A stretch of 64,000 nucleotides of DNA from Galbitalea soli (GCF_010686725.1 NZ_JAAGWZ010000001.1:1-64000); one strand, 5' to 3'. Numbered from the stretch's first letter, positions 14,910-27,353 are shown. Numbers and translations: made by a program. Notes: generated by a model not told the origin, from the letters alone.

Positions 14910-17810
14910 GTGGCCACCCTGCTCTACCGTCTTGGGCGGTTCACCTACCAGCGTCCGTGGCGCGTCATCGGCGTCTGGCTCCTGCTCATGATCGGCATCC
15001 TGGGTGGTGGGGTCGCGCTCGGCGGAACCACCCAGGAGTCCTTCGCGATTCCGGGGACGGAGTCGCAGACCGCCATCGATCGTCTCGCCGCCGTGTTCCC
15101 GCAGACCGCGGGGGCCGGTGCGCAGGTGATCGTCGAGGCGCCGGCGGGCTCCACGGTGGAGAGTGCCACCGCGAAGCAGGCCATCGCCTCCATCGTCGCG
15201 AAAGCCGAGACCATCCCGGGCGTGAACAACGTCTCCTCGCCCTTCAGCAGCTACGCCTCCGACGCGGTCTCCGCCGACAAGTCGGCCGCGATCATCGCGA
15301 TCCAGTTCACCGCCCAGCAGTCGGAGGTGCCCCTGGCGAGCCTTGCCAAGGTGAAGGCGCTCGCGCCGATCGCCACCGACGCGGGGATGACCATCGGCTT
15401 CGGGGGCAACGTATTCCAGGACAACACCGTGGGAGTCTCGCCCACCGAGGGCATCGGCGTCATCGTCGCGGGCGTCGTGCTCTTCCTCGCCTTCGGCTCG
15501 CTGCTGGCGGCCGGGATGCCCCTGCTCACCGCCATCGTCGGCGTCGGCATCACGATGGGTGGCGTGATCGCCGCCTCGGCGTTCACCACGATCGGCAGCT
15601 CCACGCCGCTTCTCGCGCTCATGATCGGGCTTGCGGTCGGGATCGACTACGGACTGTTCATCCTGTCGCGCCACCGCACCCAGCTGGGCCGCGGCATGGA
15701 GCTCGAGGAGTCGGCGGCGACCGCGGTGGGCACCGCGGGCAGCGCGGTCGTCTTCGCGGGCGGCACGGTCATCATCGCCCTGCTCGGGCTGCTCGTGGTG
15801 AACATCCCGTTCCTCGGGGCGATGGGAATCGCGGCTGCGGCCGGCGTTCTCGTTGCAATTCTCGCCTCGGTGACCCTGATGCCGGCGCTGCTAGGGCTCG
15901 CCGGCCGGCGGCTCGTGCCGAAGCCCGGCTCCCGCGCGGCGCGCCGGGCCGTCGCCCAGGAGGGCACCGCCCGCACGCTCGGCCAACGCTGGGTGACCCT
16001 CGTGATGCGCGCGCCCGTCGTGGCCGTGATCGCCGTGATCGGAATCCTGGGCACCCTCGCCATCCCCGCCTTCAGCCTCACCCTCGCCCTGCCCGACGGC
16101 GGCAGCCAGCCGGTCGGATCGGTCAGCCGCGTCTCCTACGACATGATCTCGAAGGACTTCGGGCCGGGTCGCAACGGGCCGCTCGTGGTCCTCGTCGACA
16201 TCACCCAGACGACCGACATCGTGAACGTGCTGTCCCAGGTGCGGGGGGAACTGGCCGCCCTTCCCGATGTGAAATACGTGAGCACGGGCATCCCGAACCC
16301 GTCGCTCGACACCGCGATTCTGCAGGTCATCCCGAACAGCGCACCCGACTCTCCCGTCACGACCACCCTCGTGCACGATATCCGCGCGATGGCGCCCGAC
16401 ATCGCGCGGCACTACGACGTGAGCATCGCGGTCACCGGCTCGACGGCGGTGCAGATCGACATCTCCTCGCGCCTGAACAGCGCGCTCGTGCCGTTCGGGC
16501 TCATCGTCGTCGGGCTGTCGATCCTCCTGCTCATGATGGTGTTCCGCTCCGTATTCGTGCCGCTCAAGGCCGCCCTCGGCTTCCTGCTCTCGGTGCTGAC
16601 CTCCTTCGGCGTCGTCGTCGCGATCTTCCAGTGGGGCTGGTTCGCCGACCAGCTGGGGGTGGTGCCGAGCCCCATCCTGAGCTTCCTCCCCATCCTCCTC
16701 ATGGCGATCCTGTTCGGCCTCGCGATGGACTACGAGGTGTTCCTCGTCTCGGGGATGCGCGAGGCCTACGTGCACGGAGGGGACGCCCGATCGGCGATCG
16801 TCACCGGCTTCTCGGGCGCGGCCCGGGTCGTGACGGCCGCGGCGCTCATCATGTTCTTCGTCTTCGCCTCGTTCATCCCCGAGGGCACCGGCGTCATCAA
16901 GGCGATCGCGGTCGGCCTCGCGGTCGGCATCCTCGCCGACGCGTTCCTGGTGCGGATGACCCTCGTACCCGCCATCATGGCGCTGCTCGGCCGGGCGGCC
17001 TGGTGGATGCCCGCGTGGCTGGGTCGCCTGCTACCCAACGTCGACATCGAGGGCGAGGGCCTGCGCGAGCACCGCGACGCGGTCGAGTGGGCGCGGGGAC
17101 AGGGACAGGATGCCCTCACCGCGGACGCGCTCGTGGTCGGCTCCGCCGCCCACGCCGTCGGACCGCTCAGCCTCCGCGTGCCGGCCGGCTCGCTCCTGAT
17201 CGCGAGCGGATCGAGCGTTGATCGCGTGCTGTTCGCGGCGACACTCGCGGGACGCCTCGACCCCGTCGCGGGACGGGCACAGGTGGGCGGTCATCCGCTG
17301 CCCTCGGAATCCGCTCGGGTCAGTCGCCTGGTCGCGCTCGAGGACGTGGGCGGGTCGGACCGCTCAGAGGTGAACGTCACGATCGGTGAGCTGCTGGAGG
17401 AGCGCATCCGGCTGACCCAGCCCTGGTGGCGCGGTTTCGCGGCCGCGCGCCGGGCCCGCGGCTGGATCGACCGCGCGAACACCGTCCTGGCCATGCTCGC
17501 GCCCGGCGAGCCGTCGATCAGCGCCCACAGCACGATCCACGAGCTCCCGCTGCTCACCCGAGCGGTGGCGCTCTCGACCGTCGCGCTCGCCGAGCACACT
17601 CCCGTCGCGATGCTCGACCTGCTCGACGCCTTCGCCGATGAGGCGGAGGAGGCGATCTTCCTCGCCGCGATCGACACGCTCGCCCCGGCGCACACGACCG
17701 TCGTGGTGGGCACGCCCATCGCACCACGGGCGCTCGAGCACCATCGCGTGGGGCGCCCCGTCACCGCCATCGACCTGTACGACCTCGACCGGAAGGGCGC
17801 ACTCCAGTGA
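14910..17810 (+). CDS. MMPL-family transporter with degenerate ABC-ATPase-like C-terminal domain
   Basis: A 966-residue protein. Residues 1-710 are a complete MMPL/RND-type transporter: a first membrane helix near 17-37, two large extracytoplasmic domains, two membrane blocks, and family motifs GLAVGIDYGLFILSRHR and GLAMDYEVFLVSGMREAYVH. Residues from about 715 to the end resemble an ABC ATPase, with GPLSLRVPAGSLLIASG at the P-loop position and VAMLDLLDAFADEAEEAIFL where Walker B would be. The P-loop reads SGSSVDR and lacks GxGKS, and no signature LSGGQ is seen, so it should not hydrolyse ATP normally. The start is a GTG at 14910 with GGAG upstream. Confidence 0.85.
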   Translation: MATLLYRLGRFTYQRPWRVIGVWLLLMIGILGGGVALGGTTQESFAIPGTESQTAIDRLAAVFPQTAGAGAQVIVEAPAGSTVESATAKQAIASIVAKAETIPGVNNVSSPFSSYASDAVSADKSAAIIAIQFTAQQSEVPLASLAKVKALAPIATDAGMTIGFGGNVFQDNTVGVSPTEGIGVIVAGVVLFLAFGSLLAAGMPLLTAIVGVGITMGGVIAASAFTTIGSSTPLLALMIGLAVGIDYGLFILSRHRTQLGRGMELEESAATAVGTAGSAVVFAGGTVIIALLGLLVVNIPFLGAMGIAAAAGVLVAILASVTLMPALLGLAGRRLVPKPGSRAARRAVAQEGTARTLGQRWVTLVMRAPVVAVIAVIGILGTLAIPAFSLTLALPDGGSQPVGSVSRVSYDMISKDFGPGRNGPLVVLVDITQTTDIVNVLSQVRGELAALPDVKYVSTGIPNPSLDTAILQVIPNSAPDSPVTTTLVHDIRAMAPDIARHYDVSIAVTGSTAVQIDISSRLNSALVPFGLIVVGLSILLLMMVFRSVFVPLKAALGFLLSVLTSFGVVVAIFQWGWFADQLGVVPSPILSFLPILLMAILFGLAMDYEVFLVSGMREAYVHGGDARSAIVTGFSGAARVVTAAALIMFFVFASFIPEGTGVIKAIAVGLAVGILADAFLVRMTLVPAIMALLGRAAWWMPAWLGRLLPNVDIEGEGLREHRDAVEWARGQGQDALTADALVVGSAAHAVGPLSLRVPAGSLLIASGSSVDRVLFAATLAGRLDPVAGRAQVGGHPLPSESARVSRLVALEDVGGSDRSEVNVTIGELLEERIRLTQPWWRGFAAARRARGWIDRANTVLAMLAPGEPSISAHSTIHELPLLTRAVALSTVALAEHTPVAMLDLLDAFADEAEEAIFLAAIDTLAPAHTTVVVGTPIAPRALEHHRVGRPVTAIDLYDLDRKGALQ

Positions 17811-19657
17811 CTCAGACCAGCACACCACCGCGTGGTCGGATGACCCGCCTCCTCGCCTTCGTCGCGGTCGCGCTCGTGCCCCTCGCGTTCGCGGGCCTCG
17901 TCGTCGCGGCGGTCTCCCCGGCGAAGTCCGGGGTCGATCGGATCCCCGCGGCCATCGTGGACAACGACCAGCTCGTCACCCAGACCGCGGCCGATGGCAC
18001 GAAGACGCCGATCCTCGCGGGACGCCAGCTCGTGACCGAGCTCACCGGTGCGCACTCGGCCGGATTCTCGTGGACCATCACCAACAGCAAGGACGCGAAG
18101 GCCGCCCTCGCCTCCGGCACCGTCGCGGCGATCCTGACCGTGCCCAAGGACTTCTCCCGGTCGATCGTCTCCCTCTCGACGACGAGCCCGGTGCGCGCGA
18201 GCATCCAGATCACCACGGATGACTCGCACAACTATCTCGTCGGCTCCGTCGCCCAGGTGGTCGGCGACAGCCTCACGAGCGCCTTCGGCTCCGCGATCAC
18301 CGAGAAGTACCTCGCGGGCGTGTATTCGAGCATCGGCGGGATCGGCGGATCCTTCGCCCAGGCGGCCGACGGTGCCACGAAGCTCTCCGACGGTGCGGGA
18401 CGCCTCTCCACCGGGCTCACGAAGCTCGCCGACGGGATCGGGCAGACGCAGGCCGGAGCGAGCAGTCTTGCGGGTGGCGTCGGCCAGTACGTCGGCGGCG
18501 TCTCCTCGCTCGCCGGCGGACTGGATCGACTCTCCGCGGGGGCGACGACGGCGAAGACGAAGCTCGTCGCCGGCGTGGGCCAGTACACGGGTGGCGTCTC
18601 GACGATCTCCGCGCAGCTGACGCAGGCGGTCGCGGCGCTCACCGCGAATCCGACCGATCCCGTCGCCATCGGCACCGTGAACGCGCTGACGGCGGCGCTC
18701 GCGCAGGCGGCGCAGAGCGGCCCCAGCGTCGTGGCGGGTGTGAACACGGCGATGACCGGTCTGGGTTCGGGGATCGCGCAGACCGCGAGCGGGGCGCACA
18801 CCCTCGCCTCTTCGGGCGCCTCCCTCAGCACGGGAACACGCACTCTCGCGGCGGGCATCGGCCAGTTGCAGACCGGGGCCACCCGGTCGGCCTCGGGCGC
18901 GACCGCGCTCCAGGGCGGTGCGACCACCCTCGCCACCGGGCTCGAGAAGGGCGCGACGAGCGTTCCGAGCTACACGAGCACGCAATCGGCCGCGGCCGCC
19001 AAGGTGGTCGCGAAGCCCGTCAGCGCGCAGGTCACGCGCAACCACAAGGTCACCTCGGTGCCGCAGATCATCTCGACGCTGTTCGTGCCCCTCGGACTCT
19101 GGATCGGCGCCCTCGCCGTGTTCCTCGTCTCGCGGCGGGTCAGCCGCCGCACGCTCTCCTCGACGGTGGCGCCGGGCCGGATCGTCCTGCAGGGGGTCGC
19201 CCGCGCGAGCGGCGTCACCCTCGTGCAGGCCGCGCTGCTCGTCCTGCTCCTGCACACCGCGGCCGGGGTCAGCTGGACGCTGCTGCCCGCGACGCTGTCC
19301 TTCGCAGTGGTGATGGCGCTCGCGTTCACCGCGTTCCACCACTTCCTCACCCTCGCCCTCGGGCGCACGGGGCTCATCGTCTCGATCCTGCTGCTGGCCG
19401 TGCAGCTCACCTCCACGGGGGGCCTCTACCCCGTGCAGCTGCTCGCCGCGCCGTTCCAGGCGATCAGTCCCTTCCTGCCTCTCAGCTACGGCGTGCGCGG
19501 GATGCAGGCGATCATCGCGGGCGGGAGCGCGGGGACGGCGGTCGCCGCGGCGGGCGCGCTCGCGGCGTTCGGGCTCGCGAGTCTGGGGCTCTCCCTGATC
19601 GCGCTGCGCCGGGTTCGTCGTGCGCGATCGCTGGGGCTCGTGCCCACGGGTGCCTGA
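17807..19657 (+). CDS. YhgE/Pip-domain membrane protein
   Basis: A 616-residue protein with an N-terminal membrane helix (LLAFVAVALVPLAFAGLVVA), a long extracytoplasmic part and about five C-terminal membrane helices from residue 425. The middle holds repeated Gly/Ala/Ser units (DGAGRLSTGLTKLADGIGQ and similar) typical of YhgE/Pip proteins, the relatives of phage-infection protein and of type VII secretion EsaA. Its start GTG overlaps the MMPL stop by 4 bases, so the two are made together. It probably acts as a membrane partner of the MMPL exporter; the mechanism is unknown. Confidence 0.85.
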   Translation: MTQTSTPPRGRMTRLLAFVAVALVPLAFAGLVVAAVSPAKSGVDRIPAAIVDNDQLVTQTAADGTKTPILAGRQLVTELTGAHSAGFSWTITNSKDAKAALASGTVAAILTVPKDFSRSIVSLSTTSPVRASIQITTDDSHNYLVGSVAQVVGDSLTSAFGSAITEKYLAGVYSSIGGIGGSFAQAADGATKLSDGAGRLSTGLTKLADGIGQTQAGASSLAGGVGQYVGGVSSLAGGLDRLSAGATTAKTKLVAGVGQYTGGVSTISAQLTQAVAALTANPTDPVAIGTVNALTAALAQAAQSGPSVVAGVNTAMTGLGSGIAQTASGAHTLASSGASLSTGTRTLAAGIGQLQTGATRSASGATALQGGATTLATGLEKGATSVPSYTSTQSAAAAKVVAKPVSAQVTRNHKVTSVPQIISTLFVPLGLWIGALAVFLVSRRVSRRTLSSTVAPGRIVLQGVARASGVTLVQAALLVLLLHTAAGVSWTLLPATLSFAVVMALAFTAFHHFLTLALGRTGLIVSILLLAVQLTSTGGLYPVQLLAAPFQAISPFLPLSYGVRGMQAIIAGGSAGTAVAAAGALAAFGLASLGLSLIALRRVRRARSLGLVPTGA

Positions 19658-19765
19658 CCGCACCGCGCCCCGGCAACCCGGCCGGCCGTCGGCGGCCGAC
19701 TGATAACCTAGACGCGCTACCGGGCGACGGGCGCGATACGCGCACCGCGCGGAGCAGGCGAGGCA

Positions 19766-21247
19766 ATGACGATTCAAGACCGTGACGGATACGACTTCAT
19801 AGTCGTGTCGAACCGCCTGCCCGTCGACCGGGTGGTCAGTGCCGAGGGCGAGGCCTCCTGGCAGCGCTCGCCCGGCGGGCTGGTGACCGCCCTCGAGCCC
19901 GTGATGCGCGCCGCCGACGGCGCCTGGATCGGCTGGGCCGGCCAGCCCGACCTCGACGTCGAGCCCTTCGTGGGGGATGGCATTCACATCATCCCCGTCG
20001 CCCTCAGCACCGACGAGGTCGAGAACTACTACGAGGGGTTCAGCAACGACACCCTGTGGCCGCTGTATCACGACGTGATCGCGCCGCCGAGTTACCACCG
20101 CGAGTGGTGGGAGAGCTACGTCGTCGTCAACCAGCGTTTCGCCGACGCCGCCGCCGCGGCGGCCGCGGAGGGCGCCGTCGTGTGGGTGCAGGACTACCAG
20201 CTGCAGCTCGTGCCGAAGATGCTGCGCTCGGTGCGGCCCGACCTCACGATCGGCTTCTTCAACCACATCCCGTTCCCGCCCTACGGCATCTTCTCGCAGC
20301 TGCCCTGGCGCACCCAGATCGTCGACGGACTGCTCGGCGCCGACGTCATCGGCTTCCAGCGCGTCGCGGACGCCTCCAACTTCTCCCGGGCGGTGCGCCG
20401 CCTGCTCGGCCACGTCACCAAGAATCCGTACATCGAGGTGCCGGGCGAGCCGTCGCGGCGGGTGCTCGCGAAGGCGTTCCCGATCTCCATCGACTCCACG
20501 AGCTTCGAGGAGCTCGCCCGGCGTCCCGAGATCCAGGCTCGCGCGCGAGAGATCCGCGAGGGCCTCGGCAACCCCCAGACCGTCATGCTCGGCGTCGACC
20601 GGCTCGACTACACGAAGGGCATCGGTCACCGGCTGAAGGCCTTCGGCGAACTGCTCGCCGACGGCCGCGTGAGCGTCGAAGACGTCACGCTCGTGCAGGT
20701 GGCGAGTCCCAGCCGCGAGCGCGTCCAGGCGTACATGCAATTGCGCGACGAGGTGGAGCTCACGGTCGGTCGCATCAACGGCGACTTCAGCACCATGAGC
20801 CACACGGCGATCAGCTACCACCACCACGGCTACCCGCGCGAGGAGATGGTGGCGCTCTATCTGGCCGCCGACGTGATGCTGGTCACCGCTCTCCGCGACG
20901 GCATGAACCTCGTGGCCAAGGAGTACGTCGCGAGTCGCTTCGATGGCAACGGCGTGCTCGTGCTCAGCGAGTTCACCGGAGCGAGCGACGAACTGCGACG
21001 CGCGCTGCGCATCAATCCGCACGACATCGACGGGCTCAAGGACGCGATGGTGCAGGCGATCGGGATGCCCGTGGCCGAGCGCCAGCGCCGCATGCGGGCC
21101 ATGCGCAAGCAGGTGCTCCAGAACGACGTGGAGCGCTGGTCCGCCGACTTCCTCACCGCGCTGCGCGGCGAGGCGGAGGGCGACGTCGACCTCGACGACC
21201 CGCTCGGCGAACTCGAGTGGACCGTCGAGAGGCTGCGGCGACCATGA
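19766..21247 (+). CDS. otsA: Trehalose-6-phosphate synthase
   Basis: A 493-residue GT20 glycosyltransferase that makes trehalose 6-phosphate from UDP-glucose (or another NDP-glucose) and glucose 6-phosphate in the cytoplasm. Recognisable segments are VSNRLPVDR at the N-terminus, VWVQDYQLQLVPKMLR, GFFNHIPFP, GVDRLDYTKGI and the donor-site ALRDGMNLVAKEY. The length is normal. The ATG at 19766 follows GCAGGCGAGG. TAACCT near 19705 could be the -10 element. Its stop overlaps the otsB start by 4 bases, so the two steps of trehalose synthesis are coupled. Confidence 0.97.
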   Translation: MTIQDRDGYDFIVVSNRLPVDRVVSAEGEASWQRSPGGLVTALEPVMRAADGAWIGWAGQPDLDVEPFVGDGIHIIPVALSTDEVENYYEGFSNDTLWPLYHDVIAPPSYHREWWESYVVVNQRFADAAAAAAAEGAVVWVQDYQLQLVPKMLRSVRPDLTIGFFNHIPFPPYGIFSQLPWRTQIVDGLLGADVIGFQRVADASNFSRAVRRLLGHVTKNPYIEVPGEPSRRVLAKAFPISIDSTSFEELARRPEIQARAREIREGLGNPQTVMLGVDRLDYTKGIGHRLKAFGELLADGRVSVEDVTLVQVASPSRERVQAYMQLRDEVELTVGRINGDFSTMSHTAISYHHHGYPREEMVALYLAADVMLVTALRDGMNLVAKEYVASRFDGNGVLVLSEFTGASDELRRALRINPHDIDGLKDAMVQAIGMPVAERQRRMRAMRKQVLQNDVERWSADFLTALRGEAEGDVDLDDPLGELEWTVERLRRP

Positions 21248-22047
21248 GCGAGGTCAGCGAACGCGGGCTGGGCCGCGAACTCATCGGCGCGCTGCACGAG
21301 CTCGCCAGGGTCAAGCGTCTGCTCGTCGCGCTCGACTTCGACGGCACCCTCGCTCCCGAGGTCGACGACCCGGAGCAGGCACGGGCGACGCCCGAGGCGC
21401 GGGCCGCCGTGCTGCGATTGCTGGGCATCCCGAACACGCGTGTCGCGCTCGTCTCCGGTCGTGCGCTCGACAGCCTCGAGGCGGTCTCGCAACTGCCCGA
21501 CACCGCGCTTCTCGTGGGCTCGCACGGCATCGAGATCCGGCTCGACAGCCCCGACGACTCGCTCAGCCTCGACACCTCGGAGCTGAAGCGCGTCGACACG
21601 CTCAATCAGGTGCTCGGTGAGGTCGCCGACGCTTTCGACCAGGTGTGGCTCGAACCCAAACCCGCCGGATTCGCCCTGCACACGCGCCTCGCGACCGAGC
21701 ACAACTCTCGCGTCGCCCATCTCGTCGCGCTCAGTGAGGCCTCCGCCGAGATCGACGATCTCACCGTGCGGCACGGCAAGAACGTGCTCGAGTTCTCGGT
21801 GCGGTCGACCACGAAGGGCGACGCGGTCGAGCATCTTCGCGGCTACACGAAGGCGAACGCGGTCTTCTACGCCGGCGACGACGTGACGGATGAGGATGCC
21901 TTCGTCGCCCTGCAACCGCACGATCTCGGCCTCAAGAGCGGCACCGGCGAGACGGCGGCGGCGTTCCGCGTCGCGGGTCCCGCTCAGGTGGCGCAGGTGC
22001 TCGCGCTGCTCGCCGAGTTCCGCGAGGGCGGCGTGCACGAGCAGTAG
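21244..22047 (+). CDS. otsB: Trehalose-6-phosphate phosphatase
   Basis: A 267-residue HAD-superfamily phosphatase that removes phosphate from trehalose 6-phosphate. The nucleophile motif is ALDFDGTLAPEVDDP, motif II is VALVSGR, the motif III Lys is in STTKGDAVEHL, and the motif IV acidic pair is in YAGDDVTDEDAF. The ATG at 21244 overlaps the otsA stop (ATGA). Trehalose in this group serves as a compatible solute and carbon reserve. Confidence 0.96.
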   Translation: MSEVSERGLGRELIGALHELARVKRLLVALDFDGTLAPEVDDPEQARATPEARAAVLRLLGIPNTRVALVSGRALDSLEAVSQLPDTALLVGSHGIEIRLDSPDDSLSLDTSELKRVDTLNQVLGEVADAFDQVWLEPKPAGFALHTRLATEHNSRVAHLVALSEASAEIDDLTVRHGKNVLEFSVRSTTKGDAVEHLRGYTKANAVFYAGDDVTDEDAFVALQPHDLGLKSGTGETAAAFRVAGPAQVAQVLALLAEFREGGVHEQ

Positions 22048-22082
22048 TGCGCCAGGGGCACGGGGGAGCCCCTCGAAAGTCC

Positions 22083-22088
22083 TACACT
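22083..22088 (+). promoter_or_regulatory. -10 element for leaderless ilvD
   Basis: TACACT is followed by 7 bases and then the ATG at 22096. No Shine-Dalgarno is present, which implies a leaderless ilvD transcript. There is no room for a leader-peptide attenuator here. Confidence 0.55.
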
Positions 22089-22095
22089 TTGTAAC

Positions 22096-23826
22096 ATGCC
22101 GGACACATCCTCTGCGCCCCAGTCTGCCGCCAGCACGTCTCCTGACATGAAGCCCCGCTCCCGCACCGTCACCGACGGAATCGAGGCCCTGACCTCGCGC
22201 GGCATGCTCCGCGCGGTCGGCATGGGCGACGCCGACTGGGACAAGCCCCAGATCGGCATCGCGAGCTCGTGGAACGAGATCACGCCCTGCAACCTCTCAC
22301 TCGACCGGCTCGCGCAGGCCTCGAAGGAGGGCGTGCACTCGGGCGGCGGTTACCCGCTGCAGTTCGGCACCATCTCGGTCTCCGACGGCATCTCGATGGG
22401 CCACGAGGGAATGCACTTCTCGCTCGTCAGCCGCGAGGTCATCGCCGACTCGGTCGAGGTCGTCATGCAGGCCGAGCGCCTCGACGGCTCGGTGCTTCTC
22501 GCGGGCTGCGACAAGTCGCTGCCCGGCATGCTCATGGCGGCGGCGCGCCTCGACCTCGCCTCCGTGTTCCTGTATGCCGGCTCGATCGCGCCCGGCTGGG
22601 TGAAGCTGAGCGACGGCACCGAGAAGGACATCACGATCATCGACTCCTTCGAGGCCGTCGGCGCGGTGAAGGCCGGCAAGATGAGCATGGAGGACGCCAA
22701 CCGCATCGAGTGCGCCTTTGCCCCGGGCGAGGGTGCCTGCGGAGGCATGTACACGGCCAACACCATGGCGAGTGTCGCCGAGGCGCTGGGCATGAGCCTT
22801 CCGGGGTCGACGAGCCCGGCATCCGCCGACCGTCGCCGCGACTACTACGCGCACCGCTCCGGCGAGGCCGTCGTCAACATGCTGCGTCTCGGGCTCACCG
22901 CCCGCGACATTCTCACCAAGGATGCCTTCGAGAACGCGATCACCGTCGCGATGGCGCTCGGCGGCTCCACGAACGTCGTGCTCCACCTGCTCGCGATCGC
23001 GCGCGAGGCCGAGGTCGACCTCACGCTCGACGACTTCAACCGCATCGGCTCGGCGGTGCCGCACATCGGCGACCTCAAGCCCTTCGGCAAGTACGTCATG
23101 AACGACGTCGACCGTCAGGGCGGCATCCCGGTGCTCATGAAGGCGCTTCTGGATGCCGGGCTCCTGCACGGCGACGCGATGACGGTGACCGGCAAGACGG
23201 TGGCCGAGAACCTCGCCGAGCTGGCCCCCGGGCCGCTCGACGGCGAGGTGCTGCGCACGCTCGACAACCCGATTCACGCGACCGGCGGCCTCACGATCCT
23301 CAAGGGCAGCTTCGCCCCCGAGGGCGCCGTCGTGAAGACCGCGGGCTTCGACGCGGACGTGTTCGAAGGCCCCGCGCGGGTGTTCGAGCGTGAGCGCGCC
23401 GCCCTCGACGCGCTCACGGAGGGCAGCATCAACCCCGGCGAGGTCGTCGTCATCCGGTACGAAGGCCCCAAGGGCGGCCCCGGGATGCGCGAGATGCTGG
23501 CCATCACCGCGGCGATCAAGGGCGCGGGCCTCGGAAAAGATGTACTACTCTTGACAGACGGACGATTCTCAGGCGGCACAACCGGCCTGTGCATCGGCCA
23601 TATAGCTCCCGAAGCGGTGGACGCAGGTCCGATCGCCTTCGTGCGCGATGGTGATCTGATACGGGTCGATATCGCAGCTCGCTCGCTCGACCTACTGGTG
23701 GAGCCCGCAGAGCTGGAAGCTCGCCGCAACGGCTGGGCTCCACTTCCCCCGCGCTACACCCGTGGCGTTCTCGCAAAGTACTCGAAGCTCGTGCACTCCG
23801 CTGCGGAGGGCGCAGTCACCGGGTAG
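22096..23826 (+). CDS. ilvD: Dihydroxy-acid dehydratase
   Basis: A 576-residue iron-sulfur enzyme that dehydrates 2,3-dihydroxy-isovalerate and -methylvalerate to the keto acids of valine and isoleucine. Family signatures are [16 protein letters not shown] with its cluster Cys, the second Cys in [13 protein letters not shown], and [19 protein letters not shown] near the C-terminus. The length is standard. The last 290 bases use more A/T-ending and rare codons (CTA, ATA, ACA) than the rest of the gene. It is the first of four ilv genes on this strand. Confidence 0.97.
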   Translation: MPDTSSAPQSAASTSPDMKPRSRTVTDGIEALTSRGMLRAVGMGDADWDKPQIGIASSWNEITPCNLSLDRLAQASKEGVHSGGGYPLQFGTISVSDGISMGHEGMHFSLVSREVIADSVEVVMQAERLDGSVLLAGCDKSLPGMLMAAARLDLASVFLYAGSIAPGWVKLSDGTEKDITIIDSFEAVGAVKAGKMSMEDANRIECAFAPGEGACGGMYTANTMASVAEALGMSLPGSTSPASADRRRDYYAHRSGEAVVNMLRLGLTARDILTKDAFENAITVAMALGGSTNVVLHLLAIAREAEVDLTLDDFNRIGSAVPHIGDLKPFGKYVMNDVDRQGGIPVLMKALLDAGLLHGDAMTVTGKTVAENLAELAPGPLDGEVLRTLDNPIHATGGLTILKGSFAPEGAVVKTAGFDADVFEGPARVFERERAALDALTEGSINPGEVVVIRYEGPKGGPGMREMLAITAAIKGAGLGKDVLLLTDGRFSGGTTGLCIGHIAPEAVDAGPIAFVRDGDLIRVDIAARSLDLLVEPAELEARRNGWAPLPPRYTRGVLAKYSKLVHSAAEGAVTG

Positions 23827-23870
23827 TCCGCGTCAGCAGATCATCCCCTCACGAAAGAGTCGTACATCCC

Positions 23871-25682
23871 ATGCCCACGGAAGCAGTTCCCGTGTCACCC
23901 GCCTCGCGTGCGTCACGCGAGCCCGAGATGCTCACCGGATCCGGTGCCATCCTGCGCACCCTCGAGCACCTCGGCATCACCGACGTCTTCGGACTCCCCG
24001 GTGGTGCGATCATGCCCTTCTACGACGAGCTGATGGCCTCGACCGCCATCCGGCACATCCTCGTCCGCCACGAGCAGGGCGCCGGTCACGCCGCCGAGGG
24101 CTACGCCTCCTCCTCCGGCCGCGTCGGTGTCGCCATCGCGACCTCCGGCCCGGGTGCCACCAACCTCGTCACGGCGATCGCCGACGCGCACATGGACTCG
24201 GTCCCGCTGCTCGCCATCACCGGTCAGGTGTTCTCCACCGTGATGGGGACGGACGCGTTTCAGGAGGTCGACATCGTGGGCATCACGATGCCCATCACCA
24301 AGCACTCCTTCCTCATCAAGGACCCGGCCGACGTGCCCGCGACCCTGGCCGCGGCCTACCACATCGCGACGACCGGGCGCCCCGGCCCCGTGCTGGTCGA
24401 CATCACCAAGGATGCCCAGCAGAACACCGCGCCCTACATCTGGCCGCCCAAGATCGACCTGCCCGGCTACCGTCCGGTGACGAAGGCCCACGGCAAGCAG
24501 ATCCTCGCCGCGGCGCAGCTGCTCGCCGAGGCGAAGCGCCCCATCCTGTACGTGGGCGGCGGCGTGATCCGCGCCGAGGCGCACGAGGAACTCCTCGCCC
24601 TCGCCGAGAAGGTGGGCGCACCCGTGGTGACCACCCTGATGGCGCGCGGAGCGTTCCCCGACTCGCACCCGCAGCACCTGGGCATGCCGGGCATGCACGG
24701 CACGGTTCCGGCGGTGCTGGGCATCCAGGAGTCCGACCTGCTCGTGTCGCTGGGCGCGCGCTTCGACGACCGGGTCACGGGCAAGGTCGCCGACTTCGCT
24801 CCGGGCGCCAAGGTGGTGCACGTCGACATCGACCCCGCGGAGATCTCGAAGATCCGCGTCGCCGATGTTCCGATCGTCGGCGATGCCAAGGACGTCATCG
24901 CCGACCTCACCACCGCCTTCGCCGACCTCATGGGCGCCGCGAAGCCCGATCTGTCGGAGTGGTGGGCGCGCCTCGACTTCCTGCGCGAGCAGTACCCGCT
25001 GGGCTACGACCTGCCCACCGACGGTCTGCTCTCACCGCAGCAGGTCATCGAGCGCATCGGCCAGCTGTCCGGTCCCGAGGCGGTCTACGCCGCGGGCGTC
25101 GGTCAGCACCAGATGTGGGCGGCGCAGTTCATCAAATACGAGCGTCCGAACGCCTGGCTCAACTCCGGCGGCGCCGGAACGATGGGCTACGGCGTGCCCG
25201 CCGCGATGGGTGCGAAGGTGGCCAACCCCGACCGCGTCGTGTGGGCGATCGACGGCGACGGCTGCTTCCAGATGACCAACCAGGAGCTCGCCACCTGCAC
25301 GATCAACGACATCCCGATCAAGGTCGCGATCATCAACAACTCCTCGCTCGGCATGGTGCGTCAGTGGCAGACCCTCTTCTACGACGGTCGGCACTCCTTC
25401 ACCGACCTCAACACCGGTCACCTCGGTGACGGCGGCCAGACGCGGATGATTCCGGACTTCGTGAAGATGGCCGACGCGTACGGCGCACTGGGCATCCGAG
25501 TGACCAAGCCGGAGGAGGTGGACGCCGCGATCACGCTCGCGCTCGAGACGAACGACCGACCCGTCGTCATCGACTTCATCGTGAGCCGCGACGCGATGGT
25601 GTGGCCGATGGTGCCGCAGGGCGTCGGCAACTCCTCCGTGCAGTACGCGCGCGACCACGCGCCCGAGTGGGAACAGGAGTAG
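23871..25682 (+). CDS. ilvB: Acetolactate synthase, large (catalytic) subunit
   Basis: A 603-residue thiamine-diphosphate enzyme that condenses pyruvate with pyruvate or 2-oxobutyrate. The N-terminal PYR domain has the activating Glu in [14 protein letters not shown] and [19 protein letters not shown]. The central FAD/DHAP-type domain has [14 protein letters not shown]. The C-terminal PP domain holds the ThDP motif in [17 protein letters not shown]. It starts 44 bases after ilvD with a weak GAAAGAG site and is followed after 3 bases by ilvN, its regulatory partner. Confidence 0.97.
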   Translation: MPTEAVPVSPASRASREPEMLTGSGAILRTLEHLGITDVFGLPGGAIMPFYDELMASTAIRHILVRHEQGAGHAAEGYASSSGRVGVAIATSGPGATNLVTAIADAHMDSVPLLAITGQVFSTVMGTDAFQEVDIVGITMPITKHSFLIKDPADVPATLAAAYHIATTGRPGPVLVDITKDAQQNTAPYIWPPKIDLPGYRPVTKAHGKQILAAAQLLAEAKRPILYVGGGVIRAEAHEELLALAEKVGAPVVTTLMARGAFPDSHPQHLGMPGMHGTVPAVLGIQESDLLVSLGARFDDRVTGKVADFAPGAKVVHVDIDPAEISKIRVADVPIVGDAKDVIADLTTAFADLMGAAKPDLSEWWARLDFLREQYPLGYDLPTDGLLSPQQVIERIGQLSGPEAVYAAGVGQHQMWAAQFIKYERPNAWLNSGGAGTMGYGVPAAMGAKVANPDRVVWAIDGDGCFQMTNQELATCTINDIPIKVAIINNSSLGMVRQWQTLFYDGRHSFTDLNTGHLGDGGQTRMIPDFVKMADAYGALGIRVTKPEEVDAAITLALETNDRPVVIDFIVSRDAMVWPMVPQGVGNSSVQYARDHAPEWEQE

Positions 25683-25685
25683 ACC

Positions 25686-27321
<1,636 letters not shown>

Positions 27322-27353
27322 TCGCGCGCCGGGCATCCGGCAGACAACCGCGA

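Noticed and set aside
17291-21022. A 1243-codon open frame on the minus strand opposite the YhgE/Pip and otsA genes
   Set aside because: It is antisense to recognised genes and its composition is that of a shadow frame.
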